Positions 33,386 through 40,853 of a stretch of 64,000 nucleotides of DNA are shown piece after piece. The notes below the pieces were generated by a model, which did not search any database, was not told the DNA's origin, and saw only the letters and a program-made list of their open reading frames with translations. A program made the translations under genes and the position numbers. The first letter of the stretch is position 1. Each line of letters opens with the position of its first letter. This stretch comes from an uncultured Methanobrevibacter sp. (GTDB taxonomy: Archaea; Methanobacteriota; Methanobacteria; Methanobacteriales; Methanobacteriaceae), in the NCBI RefSeq assembly GCF_902764455.1, contig NZ_CACWVY010000013.1:1-64000 (forward strand), given 5' to 3'.

Positions 33386-34129
33386 TTATAATGAATTTCT
33401 TGGATATTTTCCATATAATAATTTTTCGCCACCAACATAATTTAGGAAAATCTTTATTTCATCCTCTGAAATATCATAAACAATGTAAGAATTTTTATTT
33501 TTTCCTCTTAATTTATTAGAACATAATGACCCTGCATTAACAACAATAGTGTTGTTTATTTTCCAGATATTAGCAACATGCTTATGTCCTGATATGACAA
33601 GATCCACTTCATGAGTTGTTAATGTCTTTAAAATGTCTCCAGCATCAGATAAAACATTACGTTCACGTCCTGTTTGAGGAATAGAAATAACATGATGATG
33701 CAAAGCCACAATAGAAAAGTGATTATTAATTACACATTCATCCAATTGATGTTCAAGCCACATGTGCTGAGGACTTCCAATATGCCCATTGTCCACATCT
33801 GGAGAACTGCTGTCAAGACCTATAATTGTGTAATTTTCGCCAAATGTTAATTTCCAACTTTTTTCACCTATCAGTTCTTCAAAAGTCTGATAACCAAGGT
33901 TACGTGCATCATGATTTCCGGGAATGGCGAAAAGAGGTGCCTCAAACATTTCCAGATATCGGGTTGCCTGTTTGAATTCCCTATAATAACCATCATTAGT
34001 GATATCACCAGTTAATATAATCATGTCTGGCCGCAATTCATTTATTTCAGTTACAGCCTGCATAAACAAGTCCTCATCAAAAGTCAATGGGCTTAAATGC
34101 AAATCAGAAATATGTGCAATAATTGTCAT
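33386..34129 (-). CDS. Metallophosphoesterase, CpdA-like
   Basis: The 247-residue protein has the full calcineurin-like metal set: AHISDLHLSP, LTGDITNDG, IPGNHDARN, ALHHHV and VISGHKHV. Relatives hydrolyse cyclic nucleotides (CpdA) or other phosphodiesters. It lies 5 nt after the NAC gene and upstream of the nuclease and palm-domain genes. A cyclic-nucleotide phosphodiesterase role is attractive in this setting but inferred. Confidence 0.82.
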   Translation of the reverse strand: MTIIAHISDLHLSPLTFDEDLFMQAVTEINELRPDMIILTGDITNDGYYREFKQATRYLEMFEAPLFAIPGNHDARNLGYQTFEELIGEKSWKLTFGENYTIIGLDSSSPDVDNGHIGSPQHMWLEHQLDECVINNHFSIVALHHHVISIPQTGRERNVLSDAGDILKTLTTHEVDLVISGHKHVANIWKINNTIVVNAGSLCSNKLRGKNKNSYIVYDISEDEIKIFLNYVGGEKLLYGKYPRNSL

Positions 34130-34134
34130 TTTAT

Positions 34135-34485
34135 CTATTGATTTAATTTCATGATAGCTTCAGCTAAATCTCCTTTACATTCTTCAAGTGCTGCTCTTGC
34201 TTCATCTTCTGAAACGTTTGCACTGTTAGCTACCATTTCTACATCTTCATCAGGAATTTCAACTTCATATTCTAATTCAACTTCACGAGCCTTACCTTCA
34301 ACTTGGTATGTTTCCTGACCCATTACATTCATTAAACTTACGCTAGGCTCATCAATGATTAATTCTTTGTCATCAAAACGGATAATTACTTCACGAACAC
34401 CTTCAAGGTCTTCCATTTTCATACCCATCTTTTTCATTTGTCTTTCCATCTGTTTCATTTGTTTTTTATTCATACCAGGAATCAT
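34135..34485 (-). CDS. nac: Nascent polypeptide-associated complex protein (archaeal NAC)
   Basis: The 116-residue protein forms a homodimeric chaperone at the ribosome exit. It has a NAC domain (about 25-75, VREVIIRFDDKELIIDEPSV) and a C-terminal UBA domain (about 80-116, VSEDEARAALEECKGDLAEAI). The ATG at 34485 follows GAAGGT by 7 nt; an in-frame TTG just upstream overlaps that site and is rejected as start. It is the first gene of the run that continues to argJ. Confidence 0.93.
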   Translation of the reverse strand: MIPGMNKKQMKQMERQMKKMGMKMEDLEGVREVIIRFDDKELIIDEPSVSLMNVMGQETYQVEGKAREVELEYEVEIPDEDVEMVANSANVSEDEARAALEECKGDLAEAIMKLNQ

Positions 34486-34554
34486 ATCTAAAACCTTCAA
34501 TAAATTAACTATTTATAAATATATAATTAATTATTATTAAAAGTTGCTTTAAAA

Positions 34555-34594
34555 AATTAAAAAAAAATAGAAATGGATTAATTAGTAAATCCAT
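34555..34594 (-). terminator. Terminator of the aldo/keto reductase gene
   Basis: A 7-bp stem (34573-34579 with 34588-34594) spans the stop codon and is followed on the minus strand by a long T run (34555-34567). Confidence 0.55.
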
Positions 34595-35726
34595 AACCTT
34601 CAGTTTCAAATGTTTTTGCAACGTCTTTCAAGACTTCAGGAATATTTATCTGCTGAGGACATTCCTCAATGCAGCTTTCACATTCGCTGCAGTCTGAAGC
34701 AATTCCAACATCAGGAAGCTTTGAATAATTCAAATAAGCATTTCCATACTGTGTCCATCCGGTTTTGTCATCGAGTATTTTTTCCTTATTATATAAATCA
34801 AAGATTTTAGCAATGTCAATTTCTTCAGGACATGCATCCACACAATATCTGCATTTTGTACAGTCAACGGTAATGTTGCTGTTAATGATTTGTGAAACTT
34901 CTTCTAGGAGTTTAAGCTCTTCATCATTTAACGGATCCGCATTTTTAATTTCCTCAATATTGTTTTCAAGCTGCTCCAGATTACTTGCACCTGTCAAAAC
35001 AACACATGCATCCAGATTAGCTACAAATCTCATTGCCCATGAAACAACCGACCTATCAGGATTATAATCTTTCATGAGTTTTTCAGCTTCTTTTGGCACA
35101 TCAGCTAAAAATCCTCCTTTATAAGGTTCCATAATCATTACTTGTTTATCATATTTTTTTGCAACTTCCAAACACTTTTTTGATTCAATTCCTTCATCTT
35201 CCCAGTCAAGATAATTTATTTGAAGCAGTACAAATTCCAGCTCAGGATGCATGAATAAAATTTCTTCCAAAAATTCGGCATTACCGTGAGTGGATATTCC
35301 AATATGTTTAATGAATCCTTCCTCTTTTTTCTTTTGGATAAATGAATATAAATCTACATTTTTCCATGCCTCTTCTGTAAATCCGCTTACGTTATGCAAC
35401 ATATAATAATCAAAGTAGTCTACTCCACATTTTTTTAGTTGATCAGCAAATATCGGTTCCAATTGTGATTCTTCGGTAATTACAAATAATGGTAATTTTG
35501 TTGCAATTTTAAATGATTCACGAGGATATCTTTCAACAACACATTTTTTAAATGCATCTTCACTTACTCCTTCATGGTAAATGTATGCAGTATCAAAATG
35601 ATTGAATCCAGCATCCATATATGCGTCTACCATTTTATTTACCTGCTCATAATCGACACTTGTAAAGTCGTTTTCATCCAAAAGAGGAAGTCTCATCATT
35701 CCCATACCTAAATTTTTCATTTCCAA
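34578..35726 (-). CDS. Aldo/keto reductase with C-terminal 4Fe-4S ferredoxin domain
   Basis: The 382-residue protein has a TIM-barrel AKR domain (about 1-280) with GMGMMRLPL, FDTAYIYHEG (catalytic Asp/Tyr) and KKCGVDYFDYYMLH. A ferredoxin tail follows with CTKCRYCVDACP and CSECESCIEECP for two [4Fe-4S] clusters. This fusion is common in anaerobes and links a ferredoxin pool to carbonyl reduction. The substrate is unknown. It is divergent from the Tag gene, with an inverted repeat at 35762-35808 between them. Confidence 0.85.
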   Translation of the reverse strand: MEMKNLGMGMMRLPLLDENDFTSVDYEQVNKMVDAYMDAGFNHFDTAYIYHEGVSEDAFKKCVVERYPRESFKIATKLPLFVITEESQLEPIFADQLKKCGVDYFDYYMLHNVSGFTEEAWKNVDLYSFIQKKKEEGFIKHIGISTHGNAEFLEEILFMHPELEFVLLQINYLDWEDEGIESKKCLEVAKKYDKQVMIMEPYKGGFLADVPKEAEKLMKDYNPDRSVVSWAMRFVANLDACVVLTGASNLEQLENNIEEIKNADPLNDEELKLLEEVSQIINSNITVDCTKCRYCVDACPEEIDIAKIFDLYNKEKILDDKTGWTQYGNAYLNYSKLPDVGIASDCSECESCIEECPQQINIPEVLKDVAKTFETEGYGFTN

Positions 35727-35761
35727 TCCCTCAAAATAATTTTTTGCTCAGCATATAATCT

Positions 35762-35808
35762 TTAACATAACCCCCAGAACAAAAAAACAGTTTTATGTGT
35801 TATGTTAA
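35762..35808. promoter_or_regulatory. 10-bp inverted repeat between AKR and tag
   Basis: TTAACATAAC (35762-35771) and its exact complement (35799-35808) are 27 nt apart, in the promoter region shared by the divergent aldo/keto reductase and DNA glycosylase genes. Candidate operator. It has the same arm length and spacing as the nikR-side repeat, and both arms share TAACAT/ATGTTA. Confidence 0.4.
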
Positions 35809-35919
35809 CTATCTTTAACATTATTTTATCCGTTATACATATTAAACTCTTTTAGCATATGTATTAATCTTAAGTTTTCTTAAGAATATATTTAAACAAA
35901 GTAATCAATAATTATTCCC

Positions 35920-36456
35920 ATGAAGAAAAAACGATGCGAATGGGCAACTGATGATGAAATATATATGAAATATCATGATGAGGAATGGGGAGTTCCAACT
36001 CACGATGACAGAGAATTATTCGAATTTCTTGTACTGGAATCCTTTCAGGCAGGATTATCATGGATAACAATCTTAAAAAAGCGTGAAAACTTTAAAAAAG
36101 CTTTTGATGATTTTGATGTTGTTAAAGTGGCAGGCTATGATGATGCCAAAATCAACGAACTGAGGGAAAATCAGGGAATCATCCGCCATAAAGGTAAAAT
36201 TACATCTGCCATAAATAATGCCCAGGTTTTTATTGAAATTCAAAAAGAATTTGGAAGCTTTGATAAATACATTTGGAGTTTTACTGATGGAAACATCATA
36301 AAAGCAGAATATTTAACCGAATCCGAGTTATCCAAAAGCATTTCAAAAGATTTGAAAAAAAGAGGTATGAAATTTGTAGGCCCTACAATCATTTATTCTT
36401 ATCTTGAAGCTATAGGAATAATTGACAACCACCAGAAAAACTGCTTCAAGTTTTAA
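35920..36456 (+). CDS. tag: DNA-3-methyladenine glycosylase I
   Basis: The 178-residue Tag enzyme removes 3-methyladenine from DNA. It begins RCEWATDD...YHDEEWGVP and continues LVLESFQAGLSWITILKKRENF, both diagnostic, and the zinc site (N-terminal Cys, C-terminal His/Cys in NHQKNCF) appears complete. The ATG has no ribosome site, and a TATA-like box at about 35884-35894 lies ~30 nt upstream, so the leader is very short or absent. Confidence 0.93.
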   Translation: MKKKRCEWATDDEIYMKYHDEEWGVPTHDDRELFEFLVLESFQAGLSWITILKKRENFKKAFDDFDVVKVAGYDDAKINELRENQGIIRHKGKITSAINNAQVFIEIQKEFGSFDKYIWSFTDGNIIKAEYLTESELSKSISKDLKKRGMKFVGPTIIYSYLEAIGIIDNHQKNCFKF

Positions 36457-36631
36457 CATTAACAATCCCATTTTAATTCAAAATTTGGTTGTGATATATA
36501 CCATGCTGAAAAAAGCAAGTCAAAAAACACAATCATTAATGTTAATGAAAAAAAGCATCAAATAAATTGAAATAAATTAATCTAAATATTAAAATAAATT
36601 ATCGAAAAATTTACTAAATCATATGATTAAG

Positions 36632-37669
36632 TTAATCCTCCAGTAAGATTATATTTTTAGGATCCACTTTCAGATAATCCGGAATCTCAAATTCATGTTC
36701 ATGAATCTGCTTGTCGCATTTCCACCATAAACCGTTTGCCAGAGTAATTTCCCATTCAAAAGGCTTTTCAAATTTTGTTGAATTTCTAGTATCAAACACA
36801 TTAATATCATCAACATTAGCTGGAGAAAAATCATGTGCTCTTATTCCCATATGAGTTATGTTAGGAGATATTTTTTGAGATACTTCAAATATTACTCCCC
36901 AATCCAAGGATTTGACATGATAATCATCAATAATTTCTATTTTAGATATATTTTTACAACCAGTTATTCTTGCAACCTGAATCCTTTTCGGATTTTCGAA
37001 TAATTCATGAGTTTTTCCTTTTGCTATAACCTTTCCTTTATCCAGTATAATAAGTTCATCGCAAAACTGGAACACCTCATCACGGTCATGAGTAACCAAA
37101 ATAGAAAATCCGTCAAAATCGTTTAGTAAATTAACAAGTTCAATACGTAACTGCTCTTTTAAAAAAGAATCCATAGCACTAAATGGTTCATCTAACAATA
37201 TGACATCTGGACCATAAGCCAATATACGAGCTAAAGCTACTCTTTGCTGCTGGCCTCCAGACAATTGTCTAGGGTATCTTTTTTCAAGCCCTTCCAAATG
37301 AAAACGTTTAATCATTTCAGATACAATATTTTCATCATGATTTTTAGAAAGACCTGCAGCAACATTTTCTTCAACAGTCATATTGGGGAATAAAGCATAA
37401 TTCTGAAATAAGTAACCTACATTTCTTTTTTGAGGTTTTAAATTAATTTTTTTATTAGAATCAAAATAAATAGTTTCCTTATCTGTTTTGAGACTTACAA
37501 GACCCTTATCGGGATTTACAATACCTGCAACCGATTTCAATGTCATACTTTTTCCGCAGCCAGAAGGACCAAGAATACCAAGACATCCTTTTGTCAATTC
37601 AAAATCAACTTCCAAGTCAAATTCACTAAGTTCCTTTTGGATATTTACTTTTAACAGTTTATTACTCAT
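36632..37669 (-). CDS. modC: Molybdate ABC transporter ATP-binding protein
   Basis: The 345-residue ABC ATPase has Walker A GPSGCGKSMT, the signature LSGGQQQRVALAR and Walker B VILLDEPFSAMD. A C-terminal extension (about 240-345) of TOBE/MOP-like type follows (THMGIRAHDFSPAN), which can act as an oxyanion-sensing domain. It is the last gene of modABC, 25 nt after modB, with a GGTG ribosome site. Confidence 0.9.
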   Translation of the reverse strand: MSNKLLKVNIQKELSEFDLEVDFELTKGCLGILGPSGCGKSMTLKSVAGIVNPDKGLVSLKTDKETIYFDSNKKINLKPQKRNVGYLFQNYALFPNMTVEENVAAGLSKNHDENIVSEMIKRFHLEGLEKRYPRQLSGGQQQRVALARILAYGPDVILLDEPFSAMDSFLKEQLRIELVNLLNDFDGFSILVTHDRDEVFQFCDELIILDKGKVIAKGKTHELFENPKRIQVARITGCKNISKIEIIDDYHVKSLDWGVIFEVSQKISPNITHMGIRAHDFSPANVDDINVFDTRNSTKFEKPFEWEITLANGLWWKCDKQIHEHEFEIPDYLKVDPKNIILLED

Positions 37670-37694
37670 AAATTACACCATGACATTGGAAAAA

Positions 37695-38369
37695 TTATTT
37701 CCATTGTTTTTCTTTTCGTATAGTGACAAAATCCATAATAAAGATAGCTATAAATGCTATAATGACAATGAAAATTACATAGCCAAAAGCATCCCCCATA
37801 TTTCCCGCAGCTACTTCTGAGTAAACAGCCATAGGGAGAGTTCTGGTTTGATTTGCAATATTTCCCGCAATCATAGCTGTAGCACCAAATTCACCTAAAC
37901 CACGAGCATAAGCGAGAATTCCACCACTGATAATTCCAGGCAACGCATTTGCAAATAAAACTTTCCAGAAAATTTTCCACTCAGACATGCCCAATGTACG
38001 GCCGGCATCCAAAAGATTAGAATCAACCTGTTCAAATGCGCCCCGAGCAGACCTATACATTAAAGGAAAAGACATGACAACTGCAGCAATAACAGTAGCA
38101 GACCATGAAAAGGCTATTTTCACAGCGAAAAAATCAATGAAAAATTTACCGATTGGTCCCCTAACACCAAAAATCCACAATAAAAAGAACCCCACTACAG
38201 TAGGAGGCAATACAATTGGAAGTGTGAAAATTCCATCAAGTACAATTTTTATAGTGTCCTGTTTAATCTTAACAATGCCCCAAGCAACAATCAAACCTAT
38301 AAAAAAGGTAATAAAAATTGATACACTTGCAGTTTTCATTGAAATGAAAATCGGAGACCAATCTGTCAT
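37695..38369 (-). CDS. modB: Molybdate ABC transporter permease
   Basis: The 224-residue permease has about six membrane helices and the EAA loop before the last helices (SEWKIFWKVLFANALPGIISG), which contacts ModC. PTVVGFFLLWIFG is typical of the ModB branch. GAGGGATG precedes the ATG. Molybdate or tungstate supply serves formylmethanofuran dehydrogenase and formate dehydrogenase; the anion preference cannot be told. Confidence 0.92.
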   Translation of the reverse strand: MTDWSPIFISMKTASVSIFITFFIGLIVAWGIVKIKQDTIKIVLDGIFTLPIVLPPTVVGFFLLWIFGVRGPIGKFFIDFFAVKIAFSWSATVIAAVVMSFPLMYRSARGAFEQVDSNLLDAGRTLGMSEWKIFWKVLFANALPGIISGGILAYARGLGEFGATAMIAGNIANQTRTLPMAVYSEVAAGNMGDAFGYVIFIVIIAFIAIFIMDFVTIRKEKQWK

Positions 38370-38422
38370 GTCTTTACATCCCTCAACAATAATTAATTAT
38401 TCATACTATATAAATACTGAAC

Positions 38423-39247
38423 CTATTCGTGAATAGTGAAACCGTATTCTACAAAGACATCTTTAGCTTCTTTAGTTTGTAAAAAGTCCATGAATGCATC
38501 TGCACCAGCTTTATTAGTTGTGTTTTTAAGTTCAGCAACCGGATAAATAACAGAAGTGTTTAAAGATCCTTGAGGAGCTTCACAAACAACTTTTACATCC
38601 TTAGTTGAATTAGCATCAGTAGAGTATACAATACCACAGTCAGCAGATCCTTGAGCTACCTGATTTAATACTGCAGTTACATCAGTACCTAATGATAATT
38701 TAGACTGTACTGAATCCCAAGCACCTAAGTTGGTTAATACTTCTTTAGCATATTGACCTGCAGGTACAGATTCCGGATTTCCAATAGCTATGTTACCACT
38801 AACATTTTTCAAATCATCAAATGAAGAGATATTTGAATTTGAGTTAGCAGGTACAATTAAAACAACTTTGTTTTCTAAGAATTGTTTATTAGTGCTATTG
38901 TCAATATAACCTTCACTAGCTAATTTGTTCATCTGTTTGTTTGCAGCAGACATAAATATATCTGCTTTTAAACCGTTTTCAATTTGAGTTTGTAAATCCC
39001 CACTTGAAGCATATGTAGGAACAACTTTTGCTCCCGGATATTTTTTTTCAAACATTGGAATTAATTTTTCATCATAAACATTTTTTAAACTAGCCGCAGC
39101 CGCTAAATTAACATCACCTGTTACATTAGCATTAGTATTATTAGAATCATTGTTTCCTGAAAAATCAAATAAACCTGCAGAACATGATCCAATACCGACA
39201 ACTGCAACAATTGCTAAAATTGCAATTAATAATATCTTTTTATTCAT
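38423..39247 (-). CDS. modA: Molybdate ABC transporter substrate-binding lipoprotein
   Basis: The 274-residue periplasmic-binding-type protein has an N-terminal membrane segment ending in VGIGSC, a possible lipobox. A ModA core follows: LAAAASLKNVYDEKL, YASSGDLQTQIENG, ADIFMSAANKQM and NQVAQGSADCGIVYSTDA, which line the oxyanion site. The ATG at 39247 has GGAGG 5 nt upstream; a longer ORF of 15 extra residues is rejected. Expression is probably controlled by the palindrome at 39276-39293. Confidence 0.92.
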   Translation of the reverse strand: MNKKILLIAILAIVAVVGIGSCSAGLFDFSGNNDSNNTNANVTGDVNLAAAASLKNVYDEKLIPMFEKKYPGAKVVPTYASSGDLQTQIENGLKADIFMSAANKQMNKLASEGYIDNSTNKQFLENKVVLIVPANSNSNISSFDDLKNVSGNIAIGNPESVPAGQYAKEVLTNLGAWDSVQSKLSLGTDVTAVLNQVAQGSADCGIVYSTDANSTKDVKVVCEAPQGSLNTSVIYPVAELKNTTNKAGADAFMDFLQTKEAKDVFVEYGFTIHE

Positions 39248-39275
39248 TTTATCCTCCATATATAATAATTGTCGT

Positions 39276-39293
39276 TGTGAATATATATTCACA
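39276..39293 (-). promoter_or_regulatory. Perfect 18-bp palindrome, candidate molybdate operator of modABC
   Basis: TGTGAATATATATTCACA is a perfect palindrome located about 30 nt upstream of modA. On the minus strand a TATA box (39319-39328) lies about 35 nt further upstream, so the palindrome covers or just follows the expected transcription start. A half site TTGTGAAC lies next to the TATA box (39309-39316). A repressor bound here would block transcription. Confidence 0.6.
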
Positions 39294-39318
39294 TATGCTA
39301 TAATTTATTTGTGAACAA

Positions 39319-39328
39319 TATATAAAAG
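39319..39328 (-). promoter_or_regulatory. TATA box of modABC
   Basis: On the minus strand CTTTTATATATTG includes a good archaeal TATA box about 75 nt upstream of the modA ATG, next to the half operator at 39309-39316. Confidence 0.5.
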
Positions 39329-39488
39329 TTTTGTTATGAAAACAAAATCAATAAAACATATCGATAAATTTAAAATTATTTAAAAATGTTATTATTAAAA
39401 AATGAACAATTTACGGCAAAATATCGAACATAAATAAAATTACAATCATAAATTGAAAAATCGAAAATAAAGTGAATTAATATAGATA

Positions 39489-39499
39489 ATTTATATATT
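39489..39499 (+). promoter_or_regulatory. TATA box of the PPOX gene (leaderless mRNA)
   Basis: ATTTATATATT is centred about 26 nt upstream of the ATG at 39520 and no ribosome site is present between them, so transcription likely starts at the start codon. Confidence 0.5.
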
Positions 39500-39519
39500 C
39501 AAAAAAACAATGTTATATT

Positions 39520-39933
39520 ATGTCAGACATTAAAATAGTTGATGATTTTCTATCAAAGGCCGAAGTTTTTTATTTAGCAACAACAAAAGGCGATCAGCCA
39601 AAATGCAGACCGTTTGGTTTTCATTATCTTGAAGAAGGAAAAATTTATTTTACAGCTGCTACATTTAAAGAGGTATTCAAACAAATTCAAGAAAATCCTA
39701 AAGTAGAAATCGTTGCATATGATAAAGAGAATGATACATTCCTAAGATATTACGGAATTGCAAAAATAGTCAAAAAAGACAAAGTTGTTGAAAAGGCATT
39801 TGAAGAAGTACCTGAAATAAAAGAGTTTTTCGTTAAACATAACCTTGAATTAGGCGTATTCTACATAGATGATGCCACAGCAGAAATAAGAAACGAATTA
39901 GATATAGAAAAAAGTTATACATTCAAATATTAA
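39520..39933 (+). CDS. Pyridoxamine-5'-phosphate-oxidase-like flavin protein
   Basis: The 137-residue split-barrel protein begins with AEVFYLATTKGDQPKCRPFGF and continues with KIYFTAATFKEVFKQI and a typical C-terminal EIRNELDIEKSY strand. Members bind FMN or F420 and reduce small molecules or act as redox sensors. It is a stand-alone gene with a leaderless promoter. The substrate is unknown. Confidence 0.75.
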   Translation: MSDIKIVDDFLSKAEVFYLATTKGDQPKCRPFGFHYLEEGKIYFTAATFKEVFKQIQENPKVEIVAYDKENDTFLRYYGIAKIVKKDKVVEKAFEEVPEIKEFFVKHNLELGVFYIDDATAEIRNELDIEKSYTFKY

Positions 39934-39947
39934 TTTTCTTCCATAAT

Positions 39948-40667
39948 CTATTCACATATTTCATTTACAATTGCCAAAGCATTTAAAGATCTTGGAAAAC
40001 CTATATACGGCATTATAACAGTTATTGCAGAAATTAACTTTTCTTTGTTATTGCCTACTGTCAAATTGCCTTGAGTATGGCCTCTTAACTGATTTTCACA
40101 TCCGCCTAAAGTTGCAATGAAAACAAATGTAATTAATTCCCTTAGTTGGTCATCCAAACCATCACGTGTGTAAAAATCGCCAAAACAAAATCCTTCAAGA
40201 AATCTATTGAAATGTTGCTGGTCCACGGGAGTGTTTTTGTTCATTATTTCAATCATTTCACTTCCAAAATATTTATCCTGAAGTTTGCGGCCTTCAACAT
40301 ATCTGTTTGAAGCATCAGTATTTGACCTTGGAGGTAAAGGCATTTCTATTTCTTTTTTCTCAAAAACTTTAATTACAACACCAAAAAAGTTATGTGCCCT
40401 TCCAAAACCGACATATGGAACTGACTGATAGAGCAATTCCTTAACTTCTACAGGAGTTATATCACAATCCAAAGCAGACAATAAAATTTTTTTAAATGCT
40501 TTAGGAGATTGACATGCAATCAAACTGGCCAAGGTTACTAAAATAGATTCTTTTTCTGTTAATGTTGAATATTCAAACACTTCACCATAAGCAAAGTTCT
40601 TAAAGATTTCATAAAATTCGGGATCATTTTTTTGAATTCTTCCAAAATTGTCAAATAATTTTTTCAT
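39948..40667 (-). CDS. Carboxymuconolactone decarboxylase family protein (two CMD units)
   Basis: The 239-residue protein contains two AhpD/CMD-like helical units: about 30-100 (ESILVTLASLIACQSPKAFKKIL...ELLYQSVPYVGFGRAHNF) and about 145-235 (LRELITFVFIATLGGCENQLRGH..). The first unit has a Cys in the region of the AhpD CxxC but not the pair, so peroxidase activity is doubtful. I took the ATG at 40667; an upstream ATG at 40688 gives a longer hydrophobic start without ribosome site. Function unknown. Confidence 0.7.
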   Translation of the reverse strand: MKKLFDNFGRIQKNDPEFYEIFKNFAYGEVFEYSTLTEKESILVTLASLIACQSPKAFKKILLSALDCDITPVEVKELLYQSVPYVGFGRAHNFFGVVIKVFEKKEIEMPLPPRSNTDASNRYVEGRKLQDKYFGSEMIEIMNKNTPVDQQHFNRFLEGFCFGDFYTRDGLDDQLRELITFVFIATLGGCENQLRGHTQGNLTVGNNKEKLISAITVIMPYIGFPRSLNALAIVNEICE

Positions 40668-40733
40668 GAAAATAATTTTAAAAACCAAATATAAAAAAGT
40701 TATTGATTAAATAATTAAAAAATAAAAAAAAGT

Positions 40734-40747
40734 AGGAGATTAATCTC
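40734..40747 (-). terminator. Terminator of the symporter operon
   Basis: GGAGATTAATCTCC, a perfect 14-nt palindrome, overlaps the stop codon of the small subunit and is followed on the minus strand by a T run. Confidence 0.55.
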
Positions 40748-40853
40748 CCTTATTCCAGTTTACAATACCATAACCAACACATAAAAGTGTGGATAAGATA
40801 ATTCCAACATAAACTCCCCAAATCCACGGGTCTTCTATACCAAAAACCATCAT
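40740..40853 (-). CDS. Small symporter accessory subunit (37 residues)
   Basis: This tiny protein has an N-terminal FGIEDPWIWGVYVG motif, one membrane helix (about 13-30) and a C-terminal NWNKGD. Its start codon overlaps the stop of the symporter gene by one base (TAATG) and a second ATG follows. The layout matches the small partner subunits seen next to some sodium:solute symporters in methanogens. It ends in a terminator hairpin. Confidence 0.75.
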   Translation of the reverse strand: MMVFGIEDPWIWGVYVGIILSTLLCVGYGIVNWNKGD

